From NCBI GenBank assembly GCA_030144725.1, contig JASKMD010000008.1, positions 12,158,378 through 12,222,377 of the forward strand: a DNA stretch of 64,000 nt, read 5' to 3'. Made by a program: the position numbers and the translations under genes. Below the pieces are notes generated by a model. It had not been told where the DNA came from, searched no databases, and was given only the letters and a program-made list of their open reading frames with translations. How positions within the stretch are numbered: the stretch's first letter is position 1; the number at the start of each line of letters is the position of its first letter. Below, piece after piece: positions 12,201 through 24,287 of this stretch. Source of the stretch: Haematococcus lacustris. Its lineage: Eukaryota > Chlorophyta > Chlorophyceae > Chlamydomonadales > Haematococcaceae.

Positions 12201-15200
12201 CCTGTGCGTGACAGCAGCAGTGCCACACCTTGTGCCACTTTGGATGGGTTAGGCCAGGGGTGAGAATGCGGCACAGGGGCATGGCTGTGATGAGGAAGAT
12301 GGGTAAGAAGGGGAGGACGGAGAGGAGAGGAGAGCAGGATGGCACCAGGGCGGTAGGGGGAGGAGGGGAGGAGAAGAGTAGGGGGGTGAGGGGCAGGAGG
12401 GGAGGAGGGGAGGAGGGCAGGAGGGGAGGAGGGGGGCACCTTCCAGTCAGGGATGTCGATGTACACGGCATCCTTGTCATACAGCATTCCACCGACGTCT
12501 GACATTGGGGCGTAACTGCATAGAGCATAGTGGCGCCCAGCATTAACAGGTTATGATGACCCCGGCTTTCCTGGCTCATACCCTCAACCTCCCCCTACGC
12601 TCTTCCTTTGACCCTGCCCCAGCCTGCCACACCCATCCCTCCCATCATCTCTCATCCCCCACCATCACCTACAGCAGCCGCTCCTTGTCATTCAGACCCT
12701 TCTTGCGCTGAGAGTCGGGGAGAGCGCACGGGTCGGGCAACATGTCCAGCTCCTGTGGCAACCAGGAACAGCTGGTGAGCGGCTACGCTGCTGTGCACTG
12801 CTGTGCCATTGCCACGGGTGCAGAACTAGGTGTGGGGCTCAGCGGCAGCAGTAGCCGGGGCAGCCAGTGTACTTGGTGGCAGCTGCCAAGGCAGACAGCA
12901 GAAGCTCACCATGTTAAGGGGCAAGCTAGAAGCTAGTAGTCCAGCACATGCGACTGAAGCAGCAGTAAACCAGCCTGACACTTACCCCAGCGTGCCCTCC
13001 CCCTCGCCTTGTCAGATGCATGGTGCCCATCGAAGCCTGTACAGACTCGAACCCTACCTTTCAGCCCACCCTGCTTCCCCCCGCTTACACACTGACACCT
13101 GCAAACCCGCTGCCCTCCCAACCTGCTGGCCCTCACCCGCTGCCCTCCCGACCTGCTGATCCTCACCCGCTGCCCTACCGACCTGCTGATCCTCTCTAGC
13201 TGCCCTTCCGACCTGCTGGCCCTTTCCCGCTGCCTCAGACCTGACCTGCAGGTTAAAATCGCCTACTCCCGCGAGGTGAACGCGCGCCCCGGCTTTCAAG
13301 TTCGCGCCCCGCAAGTACCCGTACAGTACCACCTCGCGGTCACACTTAGGCTGCACTCTCACTCGTTCCCGCGGTGTGATGTCCTGCAATGGCGAACACA
13401 CGCGCGCTTGAAGTGTGATACGCCGGCAACACGGCAGCGGTGGCAGCAGTGGTGGCGGCACCAAGAGGCACAACCTAGTGGCTGCCATTAGTGTCTCCCC
13501 TTTCCATCCTCATCTTTCCAACACCTGCTTGTCTTCCACCTTCCTGCCCTCCATGCTGCTGCACGCACTCTCCCCGATCCCAGCTGACCTCCATCCTATC
13601 AGCAATGACATAAGGGTGGGCCAGGCGCCAGGTGAGTGGCCGTGTCTTCATCACGCTGATGAAGCGGGCAAGGTTCAGCACCTCCCGCTTCAAGTACTTC
13701 CCTGGAGGCAAGCAGGGGGCAGTGGGGGCCAGTGGGACAGGAGAGTTGAGCATGAAGGCTGTGGGAGGGCGAGAGGAGAGCAGCTTGCCAGGACAAGGGG
13801 AGTAGGCAGCTAGAGTGGGGAGGGAGTGTGGAAAGAGCTGTATAGGGAAGCCTGGCATGGTAGGCAACTGCATGAAGTCCTGTGCATTGCAGTAATGACT
13901 CAGGTTGTGTTGGATGATGGGTTGAATCTAAGGCTGGGCTGAGGTTGGGGCTGGAGCCGGATGTGTGGCCATGAAGGATAGGAGGCGGGGGTGGGAGGGT
14001 ACCATGTTGAATGCCGCTTAGGTAGAACAGCTTGGCTCCGTCATAGATTTCAGTCCAGAACCGGGCCTGAGGCAGTGCAGAAGGGCATGCATGCACCTAG
14101 AGTGTTGGAGGCCCAGGGTCAGGGTCAGGGTCAGGCTGCTTTTGGCAGGGTCAGGGTGAGTTGGGCAGGAGCAGGGGTGTGCACACACTTTGAGCTTCTT
14201 CTTGGTGCGTTTGAGAGCCTTCTGGTCCTGAAAGTTGTCCAGGTGCGTCAACACCCCCATGACCTTGGGGAAGCCATGCACCTGACAGCACAAGGAGCAC
14301 CAGCCTCAATAGCGACAGAAGGCAGCAAACAAACTATTTCCATTGCCGCCCTCTGCTTAGGACAGTGTCAGCGGCAAAAGGCAGCAGCTACTGTGCCTGT
14401 GTCCACCTGGAGTAGGTTCAGAAACTCAAACGTCTCCATTTCAAACCCATAGCTGCCATCAATCTGCAGCCAGGTGGCGTGCAACCAAGCAGTCAGTGGC
14501 AGCAAGGCAGCTGAGGAGTGGTGTAGCTGCCCCTGCCCCTGTCCACGCCACACCCTGTCCTGCAGCAGCAGCAGCAGCAACAGCAGACCTCTCCCCCTCC
14601 TTATCAATCCCCTAGCCCCAGGTTATTACCCACCAGAAGAAGCACCAGGTCGGCATACTTTGCGGCATCCAGCATACCATGCAAGTCCTGAGGGCACTCA
14701 ATGAAGGTGATGCGCCGCTTCTTGCCTGCACCGTCACCGGCAGGGCTAGAGTGAGAGTTGACCCTACACCTGATCTTTGCTACACCCTTGCCTGCACCAC
14801 CACCAGGAGTTGCTCCAGCAGTGAGGGCATGGGGGAAGACGGGGGTGGTGGGTGGCAGGCTGGCAGCAGGGCAGTGGTGATAGGGGCTGAATAAGCGAGC
14901 ATGCGGCATTCCAAGATGAGGGCAAGGGCAAAGGGCAGGTGGCTTGTTGCCCTAACCACCTGCAGAGCGAGGCTGCTGCCTCCTAAAACTGGTAGCCATA
15001 CTCTGTTAGCTCAATGTAACAAATCCTGTCGTTGGCACTCTCACCTGCCTGACAGCCACTGTCATCTTTGCCTGCCCTTTGTCTCCATGTCCTGCTTGCC
15101 TGCCCACCCTGCCTGCCTACTGCCCTAGCTTCATCTGCCTGCTGCTGCTGCTGCTGCATTAGCTTCCCACACTTGCTGCCAGGCTGCTAGCCCACCACCA

Positions 15201-16032
15201 GCAGGCAACAGATGGGCCCGCACCTGCCACCATGGTGATGAGGCCGAGCACTTCGGATACATTCTGACGCGTGAAGTGCTTGACCAGGCAGCGGATGAGC
15301 GTGCTCTTGCCCACCTACTCAGCAATAGATGCGGAGCCAGCAACCTCTTAGCAGTGCCGTTGGGCCCTTCTCCCCCGCTTCTGACGGTGCCTTTGCACTA
15401 CCAAACCTGCCTGGGGCGTAGCAATACTAAAGCACGAGACCTTGACGATGGCTCTGTTTGTAAGCATATGCCTTATCGCCTTACAAGATGGTGCCATGGA
15501 GGTGGTTTGCTGCCTGCTGCCAGCTCCTTGACATCTACTTGGCTAAGTGGTGCTAGGGGAGCATTGCTTACAGCACACGTGCCCATGCAACAGGTGACGT
15601 AGCAGATGTCTCAGTTGACAGCTTCTCTGATGGTGTACAGCTCACAAAGCTGACCAGCTGCCAACTGCTTCAGCACCTGTGGAGGGCCTTGCACCAGCAC
15701 TACCAAGGGTGGCGCTTCCTCTCCAACACGCTCCAGCATGGGCGCTGCACAACATAGCAATGCATTTCATATGTATGCAGGCAGGTGCACGGCACGGCAT
15801 GCCCTGCCCGTGTCCAAGGTCAGCTGACCTTACCATGCAAGCGTCGCTGCTCACGCTCTGCTGTGCGAGCCTTTTGCCCCTTGGCGACATTAGCTGACTG
15901 GAAGGCAAAGGCCCGCGGGTTCTGCTTCCGAGCCTGAGCATCCTCGAGCACGCCCTTTTTCTTCTGCTCCGCTGTTTTGCGCTTCTCGACCTTTCGCCCT
16001 GCCTTCTTCACGCGGTGACCTTTTCCACTCAT
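3220..16032 (-). CDS. BMS1: Ribosome biogenesis GTPase BMS1, complete multi-exon gene
   Basis: BMS1 is the nucleolar GTPase of the small-subunit processome, needed for early 18S rRNA cleavage and 40S assembly. The ATG at 16032 opens a Lys-rich leader containing the family motif [15 protein letters not shown] split P-loop follows, GPPQ at about 15682 and [10 protein letters not shown] at about 15315. Then come [12 protein letters not shown] (14.73 kb), [12 protein letters not shown] (14.45), [14 protein letters not shown] (14.28), [16 protein letters not shown] (14.06), [14 protein letters not shown] (13.67), [15 protein letters not shown] (13.35) and [11 protein letters not shown] (12.49). 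A long acidic middle (11.05-11.52, 10.4-10.5 kb) and [10 protein letters not shown] (10.06) follow. The C-terminal RCL1-binding-type block is [13 protein letters not shown] (9.09), [17 protein letters not shown] (7.88), [20 protein letters not shown] (7.0), [12 protein letters not shown] (4.77) and [10 protein letters not shown] (4.37). The Lys/Arg-rich tail ends at a TAA at 3220-3222. About 20 or more exons are involved, and no frameshift in the recognised blocks was seen. Some exon edges in the acidic part are uncertain. Confidence 0.93.
4577..4622. repeat. CCCCG pentamer microsatellite in a BMS1 intron
   Basis: Nine near-perfect CCCCG units, one changed to CCCCA, lie between the BMS1 exons carrying [10 protein letters not shown] and LPFKTKPKV. 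Simple repeat; no function inferred. Confidence 0.85.
9774..9866. repeat. CCCCTC/CCCTCC hexamer microsatellite in a BMS1 intron
   Basis: About 15 units of a pyrimidine-only hexamer lie inside a BMS1 intron, between the exons encoding FVTGDWA and [13 protein letters not shown]. On the sense strand of BMS1 it is a purine tract. It creates long spurious Ser-Pro and Gly-rich open frames that are not genes. Confidence 0.85.
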
Positions 16033-16182
16033 CAGCCTGGCGGCCCTGATTACTGCGGTGTTACATGAAGTTACATGGTGGTACTCATTTTATTGGTGGT
16101 TGGTGGTTAATTGCTTAGAACCGGCGTAAGTACACTGGCGTTGAACACAGCATTGATATGTCGCTGTAGAGATTGGTAGAGG
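16033..16182. promoter_or_regulatory. Divergent promoter region between BMS1 and the 16.2-kb gene
   Basis: Only 150 bp separate the BMS1 start codon (16032, minus) from the ATG of the plus-strand gene at 16183. Both transcripts must start in or very near this interval, so a shared bidirectional promoter is inferred. No clear TATA box or known element was recognised. Confidence 0.4.
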
Positions 16183-17320
16183 ATGGATCGAAACAGGCAG
16201 CGTAGACGTAATCGTAATGCCTCGGACATTGAAGTTGACCGCGAGCTCGAGGCTCAGCCAGAGCCAAGCCAGGCGCAGAAGAACAAGAAGGCCAGCGGTG
16301 AAGCGCGCAGGGACCGACACGACAATAACACATGGCATGCGAAGAAGGCCAAACGGCATACCGTGATGAGGGGTGTGTGCGCTGCTGGGTTAGAGGCGGG
16401 AGCGGTCGTGGCGTCCGAAGTGGTCGAGGCGCGGGTCGTCACGCAACTCGAGGCTTGGGTGGAGGCCTGCAGCATGAGAGCGCTGCTCGGGAGCTTGCTA
16501 CTGGGCCTCGCAGTGCGGTCCTGGTTCACGCGGCTCAGGGGGCTTCCTGACGGGCAGGAGGTCTTCGAGGACATCCCAGCTGAGGACGCCTTCATCCCGA
16601 ACCTGGCGGACCGCAACATGTACAGGTCTTTACATATTGCCAAGTGAACATATTGCCAAGTGATGATGTGGCGCTGTCATAAGGCAGCTTACATTTGCAT
16701 AGAGTCATGCCGCAACGTCAGTGAGGTAAGGGGTGCCAGCTGGCTGACTTGTGCGCATATTCACGAATTATATGCTCCATGCACTGACATGCAAGCAGGC
16801 GTACTGCACTTGTGCCGTTGGCTTACGGCGTGCGTAGAAGGATTGCTAGCCTCGCCTTATGATGTGCGTGAGTCTTTTAGGAGCGGAAGGCATAGGTCAG
16901 GTTTGGGCGGGCGCCGATCTGAGCTAGTGTTTTGCGGCTGCTGGGTGCCGCATACGCCTGTTACACCCGACTGCGTCAAAACTTTGTCACGAGCTACACG
17001 GAGATTCGCGCAACAGACCGTCTCACATTTGCGGGGCCAATGGCGGGGGTGACCACCTGCAGCTCATCCGCGGACTGCCTCCCAGAAAGCGCTCCTCTCA
17101 GCCCAGCGCAGCTGTGGAGGATGTGTTGGCCTTGTACCCGGGTCTCCACGCCCGCCTCAAAGCTGTACCCCGCTATGAGCACGACACCAACACCGTGGAT
17201 GATGTGGGCAAGAAGCTGGAGACTAACTTCGCCAACAGCCTCACCGAGCTGTTCAAGCGCAGAGTTGAGCAAGCGGTGGCTCTGGCTGGATGTGTGTGCG
17301 CTAGAGTGTGCATAGGGTAG
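16183..17320 (+). CDS. Unrecognised multi-exon protein, possibly degenerate
   Basis: The first exon (16183-16625) encodes a basic, Arg/Asn/Gln-rich N-terminus with RRRNRNASD and a KKAKRH cluster that could be a nuclear signal. It continues into a hydrophobic segment (LLGSLLLGLAVRSWF) and the acidic motif EDIPAEDAFIPNL. A GT at 16626 and an AG before 16928 allow splicing to an exon reading LRQNFVTSYTEIRATDRLTF. After 17048 the coding-like frame shifts, and the following block (ALYPGLHARLKAVPRYEHD, then LETNFANSLTELFKRRVEQA) lies in another frame, ending at TAG 17318. Only 14 nt separate the two blocks, too few for an intron, so a frameshift or unnoticed splice is likely. I do not recognise the family. 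The position next to a TE nest and the low-complexity start make a transposon-derived gene possible. Confidence 0.4.
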
Positions 17321-18932
17321 GGCTCTAGCGAATAGGAGGCGACTCCTAGGTTAGGGACACACATCGGTCTCTAACTGCTGTGGAGAAGTGTAGGGGCTCC
17401 ACAGGAGGATAGGGATACAGCATGGTTGATGTATCCATTCAGATATATCTACTGTCATACAGGTTCAGCTGTGACACGCCCTGAGGAAAATTCAAATTTT
17501 GACGAACGGAGCCCATAGGCCACGGATAGCAATTGCGCCTGGTGATTACTGTTGTCGGCGATGCCGGGACCCCATCAGGTGCAGCGCAGCGCCTCACCGT
17601 CGCAGCTCATGCGGGCCCGGAGTTTACGCCGGCTGCATGTGCAAGCTTAAACTCAGGCGGCCCCAACATGGGGTTGGTAATGTTCATGCAGATTCTCTCT
17701 CAATACTGCACCGTTTTCAATAGCGTTTATCACATTGGCAGCCACGAGTTAGTCCGCGTAATCTGACCATCAGCGCTAGCTATTGGAGTCTTTGCTCGTG
17801 TACTGCTACATGTGCCCGCGAACAAATCACAGCGGCGAGACGGGTCTCCTTGGCACGGTGAGCCACATCGCAGGGAACCCATCTACCTTGCGTAGTGAGC
17901 TGGTTGTGCACAAATGGAATGTCCGGCTGACACCCAACGCGATGCCTGCCGGGCGTGCAGGGCACCTTGACGGGGCCGGTGAAGCATAATCTATCTTCGC
18001 TTCTCGCCCAACACATCATTTGGGTCGGCGCACACGAAGGTAGCACCGGGGTACCCCCCCCCCCCCCTCCACTGTGCCCTTCACTGTGTTGCACCCGTTG
18101 CACCTAGAGGAAAAGCGACATAGAATTGTTGTTCTTTACTCATTGGCGGATCTCTTGAAACAAACACAACGCAAAACAAACAACACAGGCCTCTATGAGT
18201 TTGACATCTTCAAAGTTACATCATGGTCACCAGGCAGAAATAAGGCCAGGGGGCTGTGGGGTGGCAGTTGAGCTATGAAACTTTGCACGCAGGTGGATGG
18301 CATGTAGGGGAGTGTAACTCTCAGAGGAGCCGAGTCCAAACTCTGTCGTGGTGTGGAGTTGTGTGACTGACTGCATGGCTCTGGCCCTGAGATTGGCCAA
18401 GGGAGTTAAGGGTCACAGACCAAAGTGAGAGTATGGCTTATCTGTGTATGAGCGTTTGTAACACTGTCCTAGAGGAGCTTAACCTAGTAAATAGCATGCT
18501 GTAAGTCCAAACTGTCGAGCTGTGGCATTGCCCTCAAGGTATGGGGGGAGGTGGGCTCATTGCCACATTGCCGCATCCGCTTTCCGATCCGACTGCTGCT
18601 TCCGACGCGCATGCTCATGTAGAGCAGCCTATGCGGCGCGGGCGGTCGAAGGGATGACTGCATGCCTCGCTGTGGCTCAAATTTGAATTAGTAACTTTGA
18701 AGCTTTGCTGTGCACGGCCTACTGACTGCATAACTATTCTGGATGGGTCAAGGGTAGCTGGCCGGGTTGGCTACATTGTGAGCCATCTAACATAGTTTTT
18801 GGCATAGTGAGTGCAGGGTTACAGCCGTCCTACTACCAGGGGTCGGTTTCCTGTCATTTTTTGTTAGTTGGGGTCGCCTGACTTAAACCCATGACATTGC
18901 AAAGTGGGCCGGCCAGCTGCACAACATCTCAT
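17321..18932. other. Non-coding interval with a solo transposon end
   Basis: No supported gene is seen. At about 17651-17680 the sequence closely matches the left inner end of the element at 21035 (CCCAACATGGGGTTGGTAAT in both), so a decayed copy or solo end of that family probably lies here. A run of about 14 C is present at 18054-18067. The rest is AT-richer than the flanking genes and full of stop codons. Confidence 0.5.
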
Positions 18933-19738
18933 TTAGGGCGTTCCCGGCCAGGTATTATTAGTACCCGGGTATTAATACCCTGAGGAAAGCCACTAGCGCT
19001 ATGGCTACGACTGTCAGTCCTACACCGCCCGACACTCATCCTGCAGCCGAAGCGTGGCTGGACACAAAAGTACTAATGAGTACCTATGAGTAGAGTGCAT
19101 TGGCTTATGCCGGATGTAATTGTATGAGTGTCGGTGTGCCATTGTGCACCAGGGCAACCCATCGGAAATATCGCGACCACGCCGGAGCGCCCAACATGAG
19201 GCTTACGTGATGAGGCTGATGTAACATAGGCCAATGTAACATAGCCGCAGTCACAGCCTTGCTCTCACAGTAAGCGAGTGACCAGGCCGCAAACTCGGTT
19301 CCAATTCAAGCTGTGGCGCCCAGCCTATTCAACGCAGCGCACGGATGCCTTCCCTGCAAGAACGGACGTGTCAGCGTTAGGCCGCACACTCCCTCACTCC
19401 CTCACACTCGGGAAAAACAGTATAATTCATGATGATGATGACACGCCGGCCGTCTAAGACACCCTATCATGAATTGAGCATCAACTACAGGGGCTTGCTG
19501 TGTGGCGTGATGAAAACGGCTGTGCAACGGTTGCCAACGTAGAGGTCAAGCACGGAGACCGTGTTATTCTTGTACTTTTGTGTCCAGCCTTCGGCTTCGG
19601 CTGGAAGATGTGGGTCTTGGGTGTCGGGTGTAGGAATAACAGGGTTAGCCATAGCGCTAGTGGCGCTGATGGGTGCCGCCGGTGGGCCGGTGAGGTATTA
19701 ATACCTCGTTCAAATTCCTCAGGGTATTAATACCTGGG

Positions 19739-20754
19739 TACCGTACTATCCCTTTTGATTCCCGAGGCCTCGGAAACTATAATAAAAATATTATTCCCGA
19801 GCCATATTTTTCATTGTTTCAAATTCCCCGATGGCCAAAGTACGTCTAAAGTTAGTTTTGAGAACGTCTTCGTGCATAGAAATAATCAAGCCTCCCACTC
19901 CATTAATCTCGCATCAAAATCATATGATCCACATAGTCTACTGTCGTGGCCTCTCTTCTAGTGGCCTTATCACCTGACCACGTCACATGGGGCACTGAAC
20001 CTCGCTAATACAGTCGTGGTCCTCCTGCCGCTGCTGGCAGTGGCGGCATATCTTATCATCTGCCTTGGAGCATTCAGAATTGCGTACTCCTGCCGCCACC
20101 CATTCTGTTGCCTTGGCCAAAGCACCCCGCCTTGGCCGGCTGACCGTGTATGACCAGTCGCCTCCCCCCTTGACATGGTTGCCAGCCTGGTTGCCACCCT
20201 TGCCTGTCCTGTGACCTCAGCCTTTGCCCCAGCCTGGCCCACCTTCCTCGACCTTGCCCTGGGCATAGCAGCCACCCTTGTTGCCACCCCGGCCTGGCCC
20301 GCCGCACTAGCCTTTGCCCCAGCCTGGCCCGCCTCCCTCTGGCCCAGCCCAGGGTGGGCTGAATCCTAGCAGGTTGCTACCAGTTCTCATACGCTTTGCC
20401 GGTGCGTGCGAGAGCAGGAGGTGTGCTGGGCGATGCGGCAAGATTGAGGCGTGGAGAAGGCCCAAAATTAATAGTCCTAGGTAGTCGCTTCTCAATAATT
20501 GCCGCTTGACGATCAAGAGACATTTGGAAGCGTTGTTCATCGTGCATAAGGAGCTCGCGGTGCAGATTATCAGCTGCGTCGGCGGCACTGATGCCCCGGA
20601 TCACAAACTGGTCAATTGCTGGCACTTTTGTCAAGGTCAACTAATTGTTTGACTACTTCCCGAAAAACCAGAGAAATACATTGTTTAATCATTCCCGGTT
20701 TCCCGAAGGACAAAAAACGATTCGGGATAGGGAATCAAAAGGGAGAGTACGGTA
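19739..20754. mobile_element. TIR element B (1.0 kb) nested in element A
   Basis: The bases at 19739-19763 (TACCGTACTATCCCTTTTGA and five more) and the reverse complement of 20730-20754 agree at 24 of 25 positions. The right TIR overlaps the right inner end of element A by the bases GGTA, so B either inserted at A's end or the two share a palindromic terminus. The interior holds a degenerate minus-strand coding remnant. Confidence 0.55.
19983..20640 (-). pseudogene. Degenerate Gly/Trp-rich, Cys-His-finger protein remnant in element B
   Basis: A minus-strand frame begins near 20640 (the block ISAADAADNLHRELLMHDEQ, then an Arg-rich segment). It meets TAG at 20377 and continues into Gly/Trp-rich repeats of the form GGPGWGKG, broken by further stops. 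In another frame it ends with a Cys-His cluster, CSKADDKICRHCQQ followed by HDC and a last Cys, up to TGA at 19983-19985. Gly-rich repeats plus a small zinc-knuckle-like cluster suggest a nucleic-acid-binding protein, but frame changes and stops make this a remnant. The family was not recognised. Confidence 0.35.
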
Positions 20755-21034
20755 TTATTAATACCTGGCCGGGAACGCCCTAACGGCTGGGCATCCTGAG
20801 TTGGTGTCTTCGGGTGTCTTGGCGTGTTGCATGTTGCACCAGCCGTTGCGGGCTCTGTCACTGTAACCCCGATACAGACTGGCCCAATCGACTAGCGATC
20901 CTGTACTTATTCCTTCATTCTCTCGCTCCGAAGGTGAGCATACCCAACCCTGACAGGATTCGATCTTGGGACCTCTCGCACAAGTGCCACTGTCAGGTAT
21001 TAATACCTCTAGTACCGGTATTAATACCCGTAGT

Positions 21035-23019
21035 TCAGGCGTTCCCAACATGGGGTTGGTAATCTTCATGCAACTGCAGCCCATCTACTCCATCATTTGA
21101 TGTAACGTTTGCTGCGTCTGCTGCATTGCGATATTGCGCGTTTAATGTAAGACTGGAATTGCCATCGGAGTCTTTCGATGCGGGCAGCTACATGTGACCC
21201 CGGATGTGTCCCAATCACAGACCGTGGTTAGCTACACTGGTAAGCTACGTCCTTGGCTATCCGTTAGCGATGCACGACATGTCGGTGGCGCACACCACTG
21301 AAGTCCGGCAAACATGGCTGCGCGAGCTTCCTGATGGTGCAGGCCGCTTGGCGAGGATGTGAAGAAACTCGAATTCGTGTGCGACATCGCTGTATCGCTG
21401 TAATGGTGGGCGGCACAGTAGGGACTAGACACCCCCTCCAGCTATGACCTGCTATATGTTTTCAACCATTGAACAACAGCCTGGCCTCACACGAATCTTT
21501 TGTAGCATACTCATCAACGCGTCCATGGCACCATGCAACTCAATCATTGGGTTTGTATGTGACAAGATGGACCGCTTACAAGGTACACATGCTGATGGCT
21601 ACAGGTGCATGAGGAGCCGCCTGAGCTTGGCTGACCACTCCGCCACATGGCCACCACCAACACACCTTAACCCACCATCTCCCAACCTCGTCTACCCCGC
21701 CCAGCTCCCAGTAGCCCCTCATCCCAGCCTGCCATCAGCCTCCTCCCCCCTAACCCTCCTTCTCCTCGCCTCCTACCTCTCCCCAACCTCTCCTTCACCC
21801 ATCTCCGTATCCATCACCCCCCATCACCCTGACCACCGAGCCAAGCCCGTAGCCCCGCTCAGCATCTCACCCACCCACCTCTCAATCCCTAACCATGAAG
21901 AGAACCAAGAAGAGATTAAGCAAGGCCAAGAGTGCTCAGCTCTATGCACTCAACAAGTCGCTGGCAATCTGCATTGCCCTAACAACATCAAGGCTGCAAC
22001 TTGTACGGCACAAGCGACAAACCGTGATCTGCAGGCTGAGGTGCATCTAGAGACTGGTGTCAGCCGCCGTGCCCTCTCCAAGTGCCGGCAATTCTTCGTC
22101 TCTGAGCAGTGCGTCCTCCCCAACCCACACCGGCCAGGCAAGACATCCACAGTTGGGCGTGAATTCCACATCGTGTCCACCTACATGCGGCGCAAGACCC
22201 TTGGTAAGATGCAAAGGATGGTATGCCCTAATTATAAGCAGGGTGTCGTGGGTGGGAAGGGGCTGGGAGAGAGTGGAAGGGGCTGGAAGGGAGTGGTAGG
22301 GGGTGGGAGGGGGGGGCTGAATTGGGTGGTGACATCCGCCCAGCCATTGAATCCATTGCCAGCTTGCTGGCCCAGTATTGGGTGCCGCTTGGCATGGGAG
22401 CATGGGGCGCCAAGCCCCAAGTGCCGTGTGACACCCGCTGGGCCAGCTACATCAGCTCAACGGTGTCCATGCTGCGCGTCTGGGCGCATGCAGGAGATGC
22501 TGTGTCACAGCTGCTTGAGCGGCAGAAGGGTCGGTCTCCACCATGGGCTGTCACCCTTACCCAGCTGCTCCAGGACAACAGCCTGCTGCTCAGGCTCAGC
22601 GTGGTGGCAGTGGTTGGGGAGAGCTTCTTGGCGCCCGAGCTCATGTGGGCCAGCAAGGATGACGGTCTGCACGCTTTTGAGCTCTACCGCCACACCCAGG
22701 ATGTGCTAGCTCGTCTGGGGACCTGGGACACATTGCCCCTTCTGGCAGGTCTGCATAGCCAGCTGCAACACTTGGTGCCAGCAGATCAGCGCAAGCAGCA
22801 GAAGCAGCAGCTTGCGACCTATTTGCAGGAGCACTGTGGTGCTATGTGGACTTACCAGCATCATGTGCAGGCTCAAATGGCCTTGCCCCACCTCTTCGCT
22901 GCTCTCGGCAGCTCAGACCAAGCTACGCGCATGGAAGTGACAATTGATGTGGTGTATCATGCCGAGCTACGGCTGCCGCAGCCTGAGGATGGGCAGCAAC
23001 AGCAGCAGCAGCAGCGGAT

Positions 23020-23050
<31 letters not shown>

Positions 23051-24262
23051 CAAGAGGACCCTTATGGCACTTGGCGTCAATATGCACCTGACATTCGTGC
23101 CATGGCTGTGAACGGCGACCCTAGCAGCCCCGCATTGCGCCTTCACCTCGAACAGTACTACCTTGCCTGCCCCATCTCCAATGCCCCAGTGGAATCCTTG
23201 TTGCAGCTGCTGAAGCATGGTGGTGGCAGGTACATGGAGCTGCCAGCTTTGCTGCAGCTGATGTCCCTGCGCACATGCAAGGAGGCCATTAAGACTGTGG
23301 ATGTTAATGATTTGCAGCAGCGTATGGGTCAGCTCCGTGCTGAAGTGCGGCGTAAGGAGGATGCCACAGCTGCAGCACAGCGGTCAGCAAAGGCAGAGCA
23401 CCAGATCACAGATGCAGCGCACAAGGTCGGGAGAGTTGTGGTTAATGTGGGTGACCATGCGTGCCAAGAGCGGCTTGCAGCGGCCCATGCCCTTGCCTTT
23501 GGGGGGCGTGATTTTGGCCACACAACTGCCGAGGAGGCAATGCAGATGACAGCAAGCAGCTTCAGTCAGACCTCCAGTTTCACAAGCAGGAGGTACACAC
23601 GAGCTGGAGGGTACCCAAGCTACAGAGCCACGTGTGCAACCACATCCGTGGGAAGCTTGCCGCAGCTGCGCCCCCTCAGCAGCAGCTGACACCTGCAGGC
23701 ACCACCCCTGAGCTGGCTGTGCCTGCTGGTGCACCCCCTCAGCAGCAGCAACAGCTGGCAGCGGCAAGCACGTCGCGTAAGCGTGCGGCACCTGCAGCTA
23801 ACAAGTCGAGGGCAGCAAAGCAAGGTGAGACAACACCACGTACTGCACCTAGCACCTTGTTAAGCGTAGTAGAGCAGCCGGAAATGCACTAGCGCCAGCA
23901 GCAGCTCCAAAAGCTAATAGTGGTATCCAGTCGTCACGACTGCCGTCGTGGCGTCCACGTGCCGAAAGCAAAACATGTTCCGACTGCTGCTGCGCGTTGC
24001 AGGTGCCACTCACAACAGTGGGGCGAAGCGTGCTAGAGCGGCGCGCCTCGCATGTGGCGAAATCGCATGAATTCAAATGTCGATCTTTGGGCAGGCACTG
24101 TGCACCGCTGGGAGCGAGCTAGTTTTTGCTGCGTCTGCCATATCGTAGCTCTGACTCTCTCCTGTTCAAAGCACTGTTTACATATTTTTTTGACTGAGTG
24201 GCTGCGGAGATACGGGCTTCCTATCACAGGGGGGTGGTTTTCAGGTAGTTGGGAACGCCTGA
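21035..24262. mobile_element. DNA transposon C, 15-bp perfect TIR, 7-bp target duplication
   Basis: TCAGGCGTTCCCAAC at 21035-21049 is repeated in exact inverted form at 24248-24262. The 7-mer CCGTAGT lies directly outside on both sides (21028-21034 and 24263-24269), which marks an insertion event. The 3.2-kb interior has a plus-strand transposase-like coding region. The element sits inside GTATTAATAC-palindrome sequence belonging to the element A family: an A-like right end follows at about 24288-24313. The 7-8 bp duplication and the transposase style fit hAT-related elements, but the exact superfamily is uncertain. Confidence 0.7.
22345..23689 (+). CDS. hAT-like transposase, main exon (element C)
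   Basis: A long plus-strand frame follows an intron-like acceptor (CCGCCCAG) near 22344. It contains the motif CDTRWASYISSTVSML, resembling the DTRW segment seen in C-terminal halves of hAT-type transposases. A helical region follows (VVAVVGESFLAPELMWASKD, QDVLARLGTW), then a poly-Gln stretch at about 22996-23048 and a conserved-looking block CPISNAPVESLLQLLKHGGG. Upstream coding in another frame around 21940-22220 (SRRALSKCRQFFVSEQCVLP) is probably an earlier exon. A Lys/Ala/Gln-rich C-terminal tail may be reached in a third frame up to 23892. The true start, remaining exons and catalytic residues could not be fixed, so the protein may be inactive. Confidence 0.5.
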
Positions 24263-24287
24263 CCGTAGTACCCAAAACATCAGGAGG

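Larger units (their letters stand above)
18933..20783. mobile_element. TIR element A (1.85 kb), GGCGTTCCCGGCC type
   Basis: The sequence at 18933 (TTAGGGCGTTCCCGGCCAGG, continuing TATTA) is repeated in exact inverted orientation at the right end (position 20783 inwards): 25 of 25 bases are identical, with weaker similarity beyond. Immediately inside are palindromic GTATTAATAC boxes, also found at 19690-19735, 20999-21030 and 24290. No convincing target duplication was found. If TTA/TAA belongs to the target the element would be two bases shorter on each side. It contains element B near its right end. No transposase of its own was recognised, so it is probably non-autonomous. Confidence 0.6.
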
